Part shown: positions 11,359-21,820 of the stretch, piece by piece | Numbering within the stretch: the first letter of the stretch is position 1 | Layout of the letters: every line of letters begins with the position of its first letter | Source: Mycoplasmataceae bacterium | Lineage (GTDB): Bacteria > Bacillota_I > Bacilli_A > Mycoplasmatales > Mycoplasmoidaceae | Length of the DNA: 64,000 bases | NCBI GenBank assembly: GCA_016288695.1 | Contig: JAEELD010000009.1 | Span: 79,234-143,233 of the forward strand | Direction of reading: 5' to 3' | Program-made: the position numbers and the translations under genes | The notes under the pieces: generated by a model | What the model was told of the DNA's origin: nothing | The model's database searches: none | Seen by the model: only the letters and a program-made list of their open reading frames with translations

Positions 11359-11567
11359 ATTTTTTTATGTTTATTGCTATTATGTGAAACCCTATCGCTT
11401 CTTTCAGCAACTTTGCCTTCACCAAATCGCTCATCTAGTGAAAGATAACCAGTAATTCTACTAATGCCTTGTATATGAGTTGAACCGCAAACAGGACACA
11501 CCTTATCTCCTGGATTTAAATATGTCACATTTTTTTTATTAGTGGCATTGCTAGTATTTCTTTTCAT
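11349..11567 (-). CDS. detached glycyl-radical/zinc-half domain of anaerobic ribonucleotide reductase
   Basis: A 72-residue protein that corresponds to the missing C-terminus of NrdD. It begins with a basic tail, then VCPVCGSTHIQGISRITGYL, where CPVCG is the second CxxC of the NrdD zinc site and RITGYLS holds the glycine that becomes the radical in class III reductases. Behind it comes DERFGEGKVAERSDRVSH, the usual ending of NrdD. Its start has a good Shine-Dalgarno (AGAGGG 7 bases before ATG), showing independent translation. It lies after nrdG, not directly after the NrdD body (12226-14172). Inferred role: a separate radical subunit that docks onto NrdD, comparable in principle to the spare glycyl-radical domain GrcA/YfiD of pyruvate formate-lyase. 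Confidence 0.88.
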   Translation of the reverse strand: MKRNTSNATNKKNVTYLNPGDKVCPVCGSTHIQGISRITGYLSLDERFGEGKVAERSDRVSHNSNKHKKIYR

Positions 11568-11653
11568 AATCCCTCTTCTTTTTGCTACGACTTAAAACTA
11601 ATTTTATTTTACAACAATTTTAATAAAAATAGTTGATTAAATAAGAATAAAAA

Positions 11654-12178
11654 CTAATAATTTAACAAGGATATTTTTTTAGTTTTTAAGCTTTTAACTA
11701 CATCAATTATTCTTTGATTTTTACTACCACGATATTTTAAGGTTTCATCTTTTTGTTCGTCAATATAAGGGCCATCAACAAGCACATCAATAGAACTTAA
11801 TAATCTAAAAATGTTATTATCTTGTTGAGACATAGCTAACAATTCCTCATAATAATAACCAGTATATGCCCAAATGTTTATTTTATTTTTATGTAACATT
11901 TCAGCAAAAATAGAGAATTTATCAGCTTGTTGAAATGGGTCCCCACCTGAAAAAGTTACCCCACTTAAAAATGGTTCACTTAAAACTTTATTAACTAAAT
12001 CTTTGATCAAAAATAATTTTCCTCCAGAAAATGGTCATGTTGATGGATTAAAACAATTTTTGCATTTATGTGAACAACCTTGTGAAAAGAAAACTTTTCT
12101 TAATCCAGGTCCATTAACCAAACTATCTTCAATAATTCCTGATAAATTAATTTTATAATTACACTTTTTTTTTAACAT
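11654..12178 (-). CDS. nrdG: anaerobic ribonucleotide reductase activating protein
   Basis: Radical-SAM activase that generates the glycyl radical on NrdD using S-adenosylmethionine and a 4Fe-4S cluster. 174 residues from ATG 12178; a TTG at 12247 in frame is less likely. Visible: VNGPGLRKVFFSQGC, the cluster motif CSHKCKNC, GVTFSGGDPFQQ (SAM-binding GGE-like motif), WAYTGYYYEEL and VLVDGPYID. Length and motif order are those of the family. It sits between the two coding parts of nrdD, 47 bases after the NrdD stop and 86 bases before the radical-domain gene. Its substrate is probably the small downstream protein in complex with NrdD. Confidence 0.95.
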
Positions 12179-12225
12179 ATCAATAACCTTGATAAATATA
12201 TCATCATTAAATATAAATAAATATT

Positions 12226-14172
12226 TTATTTTGCGCAATCTAAACAATATCGAATATGGAAATTAATACCTATATAATTGATGTTAGTATGAGTATAAGC
12301 TCATGTTATGATATCTTGAACTTCCTTTTGTGACGGATATGAATCAAATTCAATGTATGAAATATGCCCTCCGTTTGACAAAGCATGAAAAGGTGCTTCA
12401 ATTTTAATTTTTTCTGCTATTGATATAGGAAAATTTACTGGCACATGATATGAATTAGTGTAATATTTTTTATCAGTTACTCCTTTCACAATACCAAATA
12501 AATTTCTGTCAATTTTAACAAATTTTCCACTTAATCCTTCAGCAGGTGTTGCATAGCAACTAAAATTTAACTTCATTTTCTTTTTTAGCAAATCACATTT
12601 ATTTCTTATATGAGAAACTATTTTTAATGCCAAATTCTGGGCTGATTTGCTCTCACCATGGTGATGTCCTATTAATGCTATTAATGCTTCTGCTATTCCT
12701 ATATATCCTATACCTCATGTACCATGACGCATTACAGGTTCGATTGAAGAATCTTTATTTAAATTTTCTGACCCTTTCATTAAATGCTGACCAATAACAA
12801 AAGGCAAATCTTTTACTTTTAATTTTTTTAAAACATCAAACCTGTGCATTAATATGTCAACACAGTCATTAATGCGTTCATCCAATATCTTAAAAAAAGT
12901 AGGAATATCATGATTGGACATCATTCCAATTCTAGGTAAATTAATTGTTGCAGGTGCATTATTTCCTCTGCCTTCAACACATGGTTTCCCATTTACATCC
13001 GAAATTAAATATGTCCTACACCCCATTGTAGCAGGCAAAATTCCTTTATCATAATATTTCTTATTAAAATCTGCATCAATATTCATAAAAGTTGGGTTCA
13101 TTCTCTTACTAGACACTTCACATGCTAGTGAAAATAAATTGTAATATGGGTCGTTTTTCTCTCTATTCACACCTTTCTTTACTCTGAAAATAATATTTGG
13201 AAATATTGGCTGCTCGCCTTTGCCTAAACCTTCAGAATATACTTTTAAAAATTCTTCACAGATAAGAGCAGCATCTTTAGAATTTGGGATGCCAATATTT
13301 ATTGAACTAAAAGGGACTTGGCTTCCTGCGCGTGAGTGCATTGTATTTAAATTAAAAACAACAGCTTGCATTGCTTGCCTTACAGCTGCTCTAGTTCTTT
13401 CTTCAAGAATAATTGATAGTTTATTCCCACTCAACCCTTCAGTAATTAATTGCTTTTTAATTTTTTTTCTTGTAAAACCAACATATGGAGCTAGATCATT
13501 ATCAAAGTTAGGGTGAGATTGCCCACCAAACATATCATTTTGTGAAGCCTGTAACATTATGCATGACAGCTCTGCTGCAACCCCGATGCTTCGTGGAGAA
13601 TTTATCATACCGTAGCCTGTATTAAAACCATTTGCTAACAATTTACTTGTTGGTAAATGCAAACAATTAATAGTCAAGTTATAAGAATCTAAATCATGTA
13701 TGTATACATACCCATTTTCATGAAGCTTTGCCAACTTCTCAGGTAACACAAAGTTAAGCACGTGTCATTTGTTGGATTCCGATGCTATTCTTAATAGTTT
13801 TGCAGAAAAATTATTTCCTACATTCGCATTATCTCTGTCAGTCTCTATGCCAATACTGACAATTTTTTTCATTAAATCAGATTTTTTTTCTCTTATTGCG
13901 TTTCTTTCTTTTCTATAAGCTTGATATTGAATTGCTAATTTTTTATAACCAAAATCACATAACGTTTGTACTACTAAATCTTGTATTTGTTCAACTGCAA
14001 TACTATCTAAATTAATTGATTCAATTTTTTTAACAATTGTGTTTACAATATTTGATATTTCATTTAAAGACAAATTAAATAAATTTGCCTCAGCAGCTTT
14101 TATAATTGCTTCTTTAATCTTGTTTTCATTAAATTTAGTTTGCCTATTATCTCGTTTGATTACTACTTTCAT
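12226..14172 (-). CDS. nrdD: anaerobic ribonucleoside-triphosphate reductase body, lacking the glycyl-radical domain
   Basis: Class III ribonucleotide reductase main chain, 648 residues with three UGA Trp. An N-terminal ATP-cone (KRDNRQTKFNENKIKEAI) is followed by the ten-stranded barrel with YIHDLDSYNLTINC, SRAGSQVPFSSIN, NPTFMNID, the thiyl-radical loop PATMGCRTYL (Cys near residue 385) and GRGNNAPATINLPRIG. The chain ends INFHIRYCLDCAK followed by a true TAA stop at 12226-12228. In other NrdDs this INFPIxxCxxC segment continues through a second CxxC and the glycyl loop for about 60-70 more residues; here those residues are in a separate gene at 11349-11567. The two pieces together equal a normal NrdD length. 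Confidence 0.95.
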
Positions 14173-14181
14173 ACATTAAAT

Positions 14182-14664
14182 CTACACCTTAATATTTATT
14201 AATGAATTTAAATTTTTATATTTAGTCATTTTTACATTTGCATATTTAAACATTCGTATTGCAGCTATTGTCGATTCAGAATTTTTATATAAATTCTGTT
14301 CATAAATTACCTCCCTAATACCAGATTGAATAATAACCTTAGCACATTCATGGCATGGAAATAATGTTACGTATAATTTACAATTTTTTAAACTAGAAGA
14401 ATTCCTATTAAGAATAGCATTAATCTCTGAATGAACTACATACATATATTTTTCATTTAATTTTGAACTACTATTCCTTGCTCAAGGAAAATTGTCATCA
14501 CTACAACCTATTGGCATACCATTATAACCAACACCAACTATTTTATTGTCATTATTGACTATGCAACAACCAACTTTCGTATTTGGATCTTTAGAACGTA
14601 ATGCTGAAATTTTCGCTATAGCCATAAAATATTGATCCCATGATATGTGTTTCTTTATTTTCAT
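14182..14664 (-). CDS. comEB: dCMP deaminase (ComEB family)
   Basis: Zinc deaminase converting dCMP to dUMP for thymidylate synthesis. 160 residues across one UGA Trp. Motifs: DPNTKVGC, the substrate loop [10 protein letters not shown], the catalytic VHSEINAIL (His ligand and proton-shuttling Glu) and PCHECAKVI with the two Cys zinc ligands. It starts one base after the pheT stop (TAG directly followed by ATG) and is followed by nrdD after 9 bases, so dCMP deamination and dNTP production are organised together. Confidence 0.93.
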
Positions 14665-16959
14665 CTATTCCTTAACTCCTTTTACAAATGCATTAAATCT
14701 ATCTACCATTGAAAATAGAGTAGACATGTTAACATTAATTTCATCTTTTGTTAGTGACTTATTAGAATCATTTGACATCACAATACGAATTGTGTATGCA
14801 ATTTCATTTTCATTAACCTTATACATATTTATAAATTCTCATTCATCAATAAATTCAAATTTGTTTAAATTAAGAATAATGGATTCCATATCTGTTTTTT
14901 CTGTTGTATTAAAAGTTAAATCCTTTATTATTGGAGGAATTTTCATAATTGGTTTCACCTTAAAAGAACTAGGTTTGTAATTGTTAATTAATAAATTTAA
15001 ATTCATAGTCAAAACATATAAATTTTGTGAAATCTTATATTTATTTAATAGATAATTTTTAATACAACCAATATAACCTATCAAATTATTTTCGAAATAA
15101 ATTGCTATGCAATCATTTGAAAATAAATAATTATTTGTTGCTTTTTTAAAAGAAATGTCTGCATGGAAAAAATTAGCAATTTCTCTAACTATCCCTTTTA
15201 AGCCAAAAGTGTTAAAAATTAATTGTGATAAATTAATATTATCCAATTGTATTTTTTCTGGCGCCAAACATGTTAAATTCCATTCAGTTCTCTTAGTATA
15301 AATTTTTTGTATTTCAAAAATAGGCATTGGTTTATTTTTTCTGTTCAAATTATATTGCATAGTTTCGACTAAACCATTTATCAAATTTAAACGCATGTAC
15401 TCGTGAGATTTATTTGAACATGGATTAATCTTGTAAAAAGGCTCCAAATCAAAAATATTAAAATCTTTAATTTTTGAAAAACTTGTTAAGTTATAATTTT
15501 TAACTTCATTAAAATAATTATTAACTAAAATATCTTGAATATTCTTTATAAAAAAATAATCATCATTATTGCTCTTATCTACATCTAAAGCTGTCAAAAT
15601 TGGTTGAGATTGTAAGTTATTAATTCCATAAATTTTTAATATCTCCTCAAAAATGTCCCACTGGTTATTTAAATCATCCCGATAACTTGGGACTAATAGA
15701 CTTTTACCATCAGCATAGTTAAAATTTAATTTTTTCAAGATGTTGGTAATTGTTCTTTTACTTTTTATGGAAAGAAAAGCTGAACATTCATCTATGTTAA
15801 AAGCAACTTGTTTGCATTCTTTATATTTCAGATTTTGTTTTGATATTGAAATATCAAAAATTTTAGCAAGCATATTAACAAAAATATTAATTTGGACAAC
15901 TGAATTTTTTTTTGTATTAGATTTTAAAATATCCACAATTAATAACAAATTTTTAGTGTTATTGGTTGGTAAATAATTTTTATTTACTACAGACCCTGAC
16001 AAAGCAATAATTTTACCATCACTCAAATAAATAATATCATTACTACTTAACCTTTTAACCCCATCAATAGTGTCAATCAATTCATTATCTTTTGCGTATC
16101 TTTGTTTTATCTCAGTAGAATTTAACAAAGAATAATCAAATATTAATGGTGTAACTCCAGTTAAATAAGTCAAAAAATTTATTTCATCAATTAATGCGTT
16201 TTTAACAGCAATTCCTGAATTCAGTAATTTCTTTTTTAACTTTCAATTACTATTTTTATTGGAAATATTATTAACAATTATAGCCCTGGATTCATTGCAA
16301 ATACTATCTAATAAATCAATATTGATGTTGTTAAAAATAGACTTATAAGACAAAATAGATAAATTAAATTTAAAACCAAAATAACTAGACAAATCCTTAA
16401 TTACAAAAACCGCTCCTGTTCAATCATGCCTGTTTGTTGGCAATGTAAGCTCAAAAATGGTATCATCTAAACCTAAAAGACTTGAAATATTAGTTTCCCC
16501 TACTGGGGCATCATTATCCAAAGAAATTATGCCATTAGCATTATCTCTATCTAATAAATCATGCCAAAGTGGGGTCAGTTCTTTATAGCTACAAATCATC
16601 CCTTCAGATTCAATTCCTAACAAACTCTTCTTTGTAATAATTCTGCCATCATATAAACGACAACCATTAAGTGCAACAACTACTTTTTGATTAATCTGTA
16701 AATTACTTGCTCCACAAATTATTTTCTTTAATTCGCTTGAATTTTGATTCACTTGAACACCAACTAAACTTAAATGATTGGAGCCAGTTACTTTTGAAAG
16801 ACTAACTATTTGTCCTACAACTAAATTAGTTAATTTTGGATGTGTTAAAATTCGTTCAATTTCAATTCCTAAATTATTGCATGCATTATTCAAATCTGCA
16901 ATTTTAATATTTTTAAATTCACTAACAAATGAACATAATAAATTATGTGATAAATACAT
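14665..16959 (-). CDS. pheT: phenylalanyl-tRNA synthetase beta subunit
   Basis: Beta chain of the alpha2-beta2 synthetase, carrying tRNA-binding and editing functions. 764 residues with UGA as Trp. N-terminal OB/tRNA-binding domain about residues 38-150 (VVGQIVSLSKVTGSNHL, IICGASNL), then the LTLPTNRHDW junction, B3/B4 editing region (about 200-380), B5 domain (SYRDDLNNQWDIFEEILKIYG), the catalytic-like module and a C-terminal anticodon-binding FDX-ACB domain introduced by KIPPIIKDLTF. Partner pheS lies 2 bases upstream. Confidence 0.95.
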
Positions 16960-16961
16960 AA

Positions 16962-17984
16962 TTATTTAGACTCCTGATTCAATTGTCTTAAAAAACGAAA
17001 GTCATTTGTGTAAAGATCTCTTATATCAGCAATTCCATATTTAATCATGGCTAATCGTTCGATACCTACTCCAGCGGCAATACCAGTAGTAATTTTAAAT
17101 CCAGCAGAACTTAAAACATTTTGATGTAACATGCCTGCACCTAATATTTCTAATCATCCAGAATGCTTGCAAATATTACAACCTTTCCCTTTACAATTTG
17201 GACATTTAACATCTACTTCAAAACTAGGCTCTGTAAATGGAAAATAAGATAATCTATATCTTACTGTCGTATCTTGACCATATAAATATTTAAAAAATGT
17301 TTCTAATATCCATTTAAGATTTGCTACACTCAACCCTTCTCTTACCCACACTAAATCTATCTGATTAAATTGATGACTATGAGTAGCATCATCATCATCA
17401 TTTCTATAAACATAACCAAAAGTCAATACACGTAAATCTTTTGATTTATTATTTTTATGTAACTGTTCTGCTGTAGATGCTGTATTGTGTGCACGCAACA
17501 TAAACTTGTCATTTAAATAAAATGTTTCGCTAGTCTGCCTACCAGGATGATCGGCACTAAAATTCAAAAAATCGAAATTATATTTTATTGAAGTGACTTC
17601 ATCACCATTGACAACTGAAAAATCCAATTTTTTAAAAAAATTAATTATTTTATTAGATATTAATGAAATTGGTGATAAAGACCCTTTGTTAAAATTTGCT
17701 GTTTCAATAGATAAATCAGCAGTAATTTGATGATTTTTAGAAGATAGTTCATCCTTAAATGAAATTATCTTTTTTTCATATATCTGCATTATCTGGTCTT
17801 TCAAATTATTTAAATTAGAACCGAATGCACTTTTTTCAGATTCAGAAATATTCTTAATCTCTTTGTATAAAGGTGAAATGTTCTTTTTAAAAAAAATATT
17901 TTTTTGAGTAATTGCTTCCTTTTCAGATTTGCATTTATCAATAATTTGCAAAAAACTTGATAATAGTGTCTTATATTTATCCAT
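16962..17984 (-). CDS. pheS: phenylalanyl-tRNA synthetase alpha subunit
   Basis: Catalytic alpha chain of Phe-tRNA synthetase, 340 residues with one UGA Trp. An N-terminal coiled-coil of about 90 residues is followed by class II motifs: motif 1 region [12 protein letters not shown], motif 2 [34 protein letters not shown]-type segment (seen as [14 protein letters not shown]) and motif 3 [14 protein letters not shown]. The zinc-like pattern [12 protein letters not shown] in the insertion is typical of many bacterial PheS proteins. The leader contains a strong hairpin (18027-18055). Confidence 0.95.
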
Positions 17985-18026
17985 AAATACAACAAAAATT
18001 AAAACAAAAATTAACTATATATATAG

Positions 18027-18055
18027 TAATTATTAATTTAACAAATTAATAATTA
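18027..18055. repeat. 13-bp perfect hairpin between glycosyltransferase gene and pheS
   Basis: TAATTATTAATTT and its exact complement are separated by AAC. It overlaps the stop codon of the upstream glycosyltransferase and lies 43 bases before pheS. On the minus strand no U-run follows, so it is more a stability or attenuator element than a classic terminator; on the plus strand a T-run does follow. Confidence 0.6.
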
Positions 18056-19909
18056 TTTTTTTATTCGATCTAAACCCATTTTCTTTGTAAATTTATATCT
18101 AAAATCATATTCTTCTATTGGAAAATAAGAAAGATTAGATGACCATCCTTTATTGTTTTTTATTCCACCTAAAATAGCAAGTGAGATATATAACAAAGAA
18201 GGTAAAACAAAAAAAGGAAAAAAAGATGTTCAAATAAATCAATTATTGAAAATGTAATTCATGCTGTTAAAAAAATAAGCATTATTAGTATCTCAACTAC
18301 CAAAATATATAGTAACCAAAATGGTTAAACTCAAAACAATGCTCAACCATATTAAATCAGGGATACAAAATACAAATGTTTTTCATATACTTGTTTTGAT
18401 TACATTTTTTGAAGTAACTACCCATTTTTTCTTTTTTATTTTAAAAACATTATTTACAAATATTTCTCATACCCTTTTATAAAAAATTGAAAAACCTAGA
18501 AATGAAGTAACCAAGCGTCACAAAATAATTTTTAAAACTAAGAAATTCTTTTGAAAAAATGAAATAAGCAAGAAAATAAATAATTGGCTAAACGAAAGCA
18601 ACAACAATAAGCAAGCTGCAAAAATATTGAAATAAAAAAAATTTAAACACAAACATAAGACAATAAATGCTAAATTCAAAATAAAAAAAACAGAATATGG
18701 AAATAAATTAGCATTTAATAAAAAAAATATAAGGTATGGTCCATTTTTCTTTTTAACAAAAAGACGAGATTTGAATAGTAAAAACAAATCAGAATTAAGT
18801 CATTTTAATCTTTGTGCTTTATAATCATTTATGTTTTGAACACTAATCTTGCCCCCAAAATCAAAAGGGTTAACTATAGAAATATACCCTTTTTGATGCA
18901 ATCATATTCCTCTAGCCCAATCACAAGAGGCACATTCAACATCATTTAAATTTACTTTTGACATAGTTGAAACACGATAAAAAGAGCATCATCCATCTAA
19001 AAAAACTTTTGTTCCAAAAATATCAAAAATTTGAAATAAAAATTCATTAGCTATTTGACAATCGAAACTACCAATAGTTGAAAAGACATTTTGTGCAGGA
19101 TAGTAATTCGCATTACATGTAATCCCGCTTATCTTCATATTTTTTAAATATGGAGAATGGAAATAACATAGACTATTCTCAACAAAAGTTGAAGTTACAA
19201 TACTACTGGAATCATTTTCAAAAACAAAATCATATTTTTTACCATATTTATTTAGTCAATAAAATGTATTCCCCACTTTAGTAGGGTGTTGTAGTTTATG
19301 TTTATGATCCCTACGTGAAACATAAAAATTTTTATGTTTTTTAACAAAATCATCTATCTCATTAATTGTGGTTTGGTTTGTCGAATCATCACATATCCAT
19401 ACATCCATATTTTTATATGTTTGGTTGGCAGTTTGTAATAGTTGATTAGGTGAAAAATCATTGCATACTCCAACAACCAATGCTACTTTATCGGAAAGCT
19501 TTTTTGAGTTAACCGAATTGATAATAGTTGAGTGCTTTTCAAAATAATTTAACTTAATTTTATAGAAAAAAATAAATCTAAATACTTCGATGTAAAAATA
19601 AATCAAATATAGAAAGAAAATTAAATAAATAGAAAATTTTAAAAAGAGAAAAATAGATATAAAGACATAAAATTGCTTATCGTGATTGCTATGCAATTTA
19701 TCTATTAAAACATCCAAAAAACATGAAGAATTATTCACTACCCCATGAATAACATTAGGGCAAAACAAATCTAAATAAATAATAGAAGCAATTGAAACAA
19801 ACGAAAAAAAGAGAGAAATAAAAATTATTTTTTTGATATTTGGCAATCTAAAAAATCTATTAGATTGTTTATCTTGAGAAGATGTCTTACAAAATTTATA
19901 AGAAAACAT
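18053..19909 (-). CDS. membrane family-2 glycosyltransferase, copy A
   Basis: Processive-type membrane glycosyltransferase (cellulose synthase-like layout), 618 residues with many UGA Trp. Two N-terminal membrane helices (about residues 27-48 and 80-115) precede a cytosolic GT-A domain: VALVVGVCNDFSPNQLLQ, VWICDDST, the DxD-like FENDSSS, a CDWARG segment and QRLKW, a QxxRW-type motif. Several C-terminal helices follow and the protein ends in a charged tail (DFRYKFTKKMGLDRIKK). Substrate is unknown; products could be a surface polysaccharide or glycolipid. A paralogue (19976-21811) lies immediately upstream and shares a 433-base tract at about 97% DNA identity while the rest is clearly diverged. 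Confidence 0.85.
19111..19543. repeat. near-identical tract shared with copy B (433 bases)
   Basis: Bases 19111-19543 match 21031-21463 with 11 differences and no gaps by direct line comparison (about 97.5% identity), encoding the start of the GT-A domain. Flanking coding sequence is far less alike, which is the pattern left by gene conversion. Confidence 0.92.
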
Positions 19910-19975
19910 TAGAATGAACTTTTATACAATTATAAATATTTTTACTATATTGGATACTATTTTAAAAAAGTAATG

Positions 19976-21811
19976 TTATTGTATTTTGTTTTCCTTAAAA
20001 TGAGAAACAAATTCCTTATATCGAAAATCAAATTTTTTAATATCAAAGTTTTTTTCATTACTACTATATCCATTTTTTAATTTCAATTCACCTATTCATA
20101 TGAAAAAAATATAAAAACATGATGGCAATACAATTAGAGGGAAAGCAAAAAACCATAAATATCAATTATTTATAATACATGGTAAATTAAAAAAAGTAGA
20201 TTTTTCACCATCTCAACTACCAATTAAAAATGTTAATAACAAAAAAATTAATGTGATAAACAAAACAAAAAAAGAATCATGCATTGATGCCCTAATTTTT
20301 TTTGAAAATGATGATTTAGATAAATTTTTGTCAATAACAAATTTACTATTAAAATTAGTTTTTAATAAAAAACCTCGTATTAGCAGTTGTCACATTCGCT
20401 TATACAAAATTGATAGTTGCAACATAGAAAGTAAAATAGAAATTCAAAGAATTTTAAGTATATTAAATCTCTTCAAAATACATGGGATAAGTATTGTTAG
20501 TCCGAATAGAACGAAAGGAATTAAAGTTATCAACATGGATGTCATGTTGGGCAAAAATTGCTTTGATAAAGTAGCCATCAACATTGCATTGAAAAAATTG
20601 GCAACTATGCTTATCATACATAAAACAAAAATATTATTAAATTGATAACAATTAACATACAAATTGTTTTTCTTATTTAATAATAAATGTTTTTTAAATA
20701 AATAATATTCTGCTCCCATTCATTTTAATCTTTGTTTTTTATAGGCCTCAATATTTTGCACACCTATCTTGCCTCCAAAATCAAAAGGGTTAAAAATTGA
20801 TACATAACCTTTTTGATGCAATCAAAAACCCCTAGCAGAATCACAAGAAGCACATTCAATTTTTTCTAATGGTATAGATAGTAATGTTTGAGTTTTATAA
20901 AATGTGCATCAACCATCTAGAGAAACTCTTGTCCCTAATAAACCTATTGATTGGGCTCAAAATTCATTACCAACTAATCAATCAAAACTATTAATATGAG
21001 AAATAAAATTTTTTGTAGGATAAAAATTTCCATTACATGTAACTCCGCTTATCTTCATATTTTTTAAATATGGAGAATGGAAATAACATAGACTATTCTC
21101 AACAAAAGTTGAAGTTACAATACTACTGGAATCATTTTCAAAAACAAAATCATATTTTTTGCCATATTTATTTAGTCAATAAAATGTATTCCCCACTTTA
21201 GTAGGGTGTTGTAGTTTATGTTCATGATCCCTACGTGAAACATAAAAGTTTTTATGTTTTTTAACAAAATCATCTATCTCATTAATTGTGGTTTGGTTTG
21301 TCGAATCATCACATATCCATACATCTATATTTTTATATGTTTGATTGGCAGTTTGTAATAATTGATTAGGAGAAAAATCATTGCATACTCCAACAACCAA
21401 AGCTACTTTATCGGAAAGCTTTTTTGAGTTAACCGAATTGATAATAGTTGAGTGTTTTTCAAAGCAAATTCCTTTTCATTTATCAATTTCTACAAAATTA
21501 AATAATATGCTAAATAAAAAAGCACATGAAAACATATTCATTATGTAAATAAATGTGTGGGTGAATAAAATTAAGTAAAATCTTGCTACATCAAAAACTT
21601 TATCATTTAATAAATTTTTTCTTAAAAAAGCAAAAAAATTTCCTGAGCTATTATCAATATTAAAAATAAAGTCATTGCAGAAAAATAAACAAAAAAACTG
21701 TGTTGAATTCACAAAAACTGAAAAAAATATTCCAATACAAAAAATTTTTAAGCTGAATTTGGTAGCACTAAAATACTTTTTTTGTTTATCATTAATGAAA
21801 TTTTTTTTCAT
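19976..21811 (-). CDS. membrane family-2 glycosyltransferase, copy B
   Basis: Paralogue of the downstream gene with the same architecture, 611 residues including UGA Trp: two N-terminal helices with sequence unlike copy A, the shared VVGVCNDFSPNQLLQ ... VWICDDST ... FENDSSS catalytic core, ECASCDSARGFWLHQKGY, the QRLKW motif, C-terminal helices, and a short tail ending DFRYKEFVSHFKENKIQ. It starts 10 bases after metG's stop, so it may be transcribed with metG. N- and C-terminal parts differ from copy A enough to alter membrane channel or acceptor specificity while the nucleotide-sugar core is homogenised. Confidence 0.85.
21031..21463. repeat. near-identical tract shared with copy A (433 bases)
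   Basis: Second member of the repeat described at 19111-19543, in direct orientation at an offset of exactly 1920 bases. Recombination between the two would delete one chimeric glycosyltransferase. Confidence 0.92.
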
Positions 21812-21820
21812 GTATGCAAA

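Noticed and set aside
12226-12228. NrdD stop as a sequencing error or recoded codon
   Set aside because: It is TAA, which is not reassigned, and the missing domain cannot be reached by any frameshift because nrdG lies in between.
20253-20645. 130-codon open frame on the plus strand inside glycosyltransferase B
   Set aside because: Antisense shadow of a long coding gene whose protein has clear family motifs; low-complexity translation, no Shine-Dalgarno.
19111-21463. Insertion sequence or transposon ends
   Set aside because: The repeat lies wholly within aligned positions of two paralogous genes, with no transposase or terminal inverted repeats.
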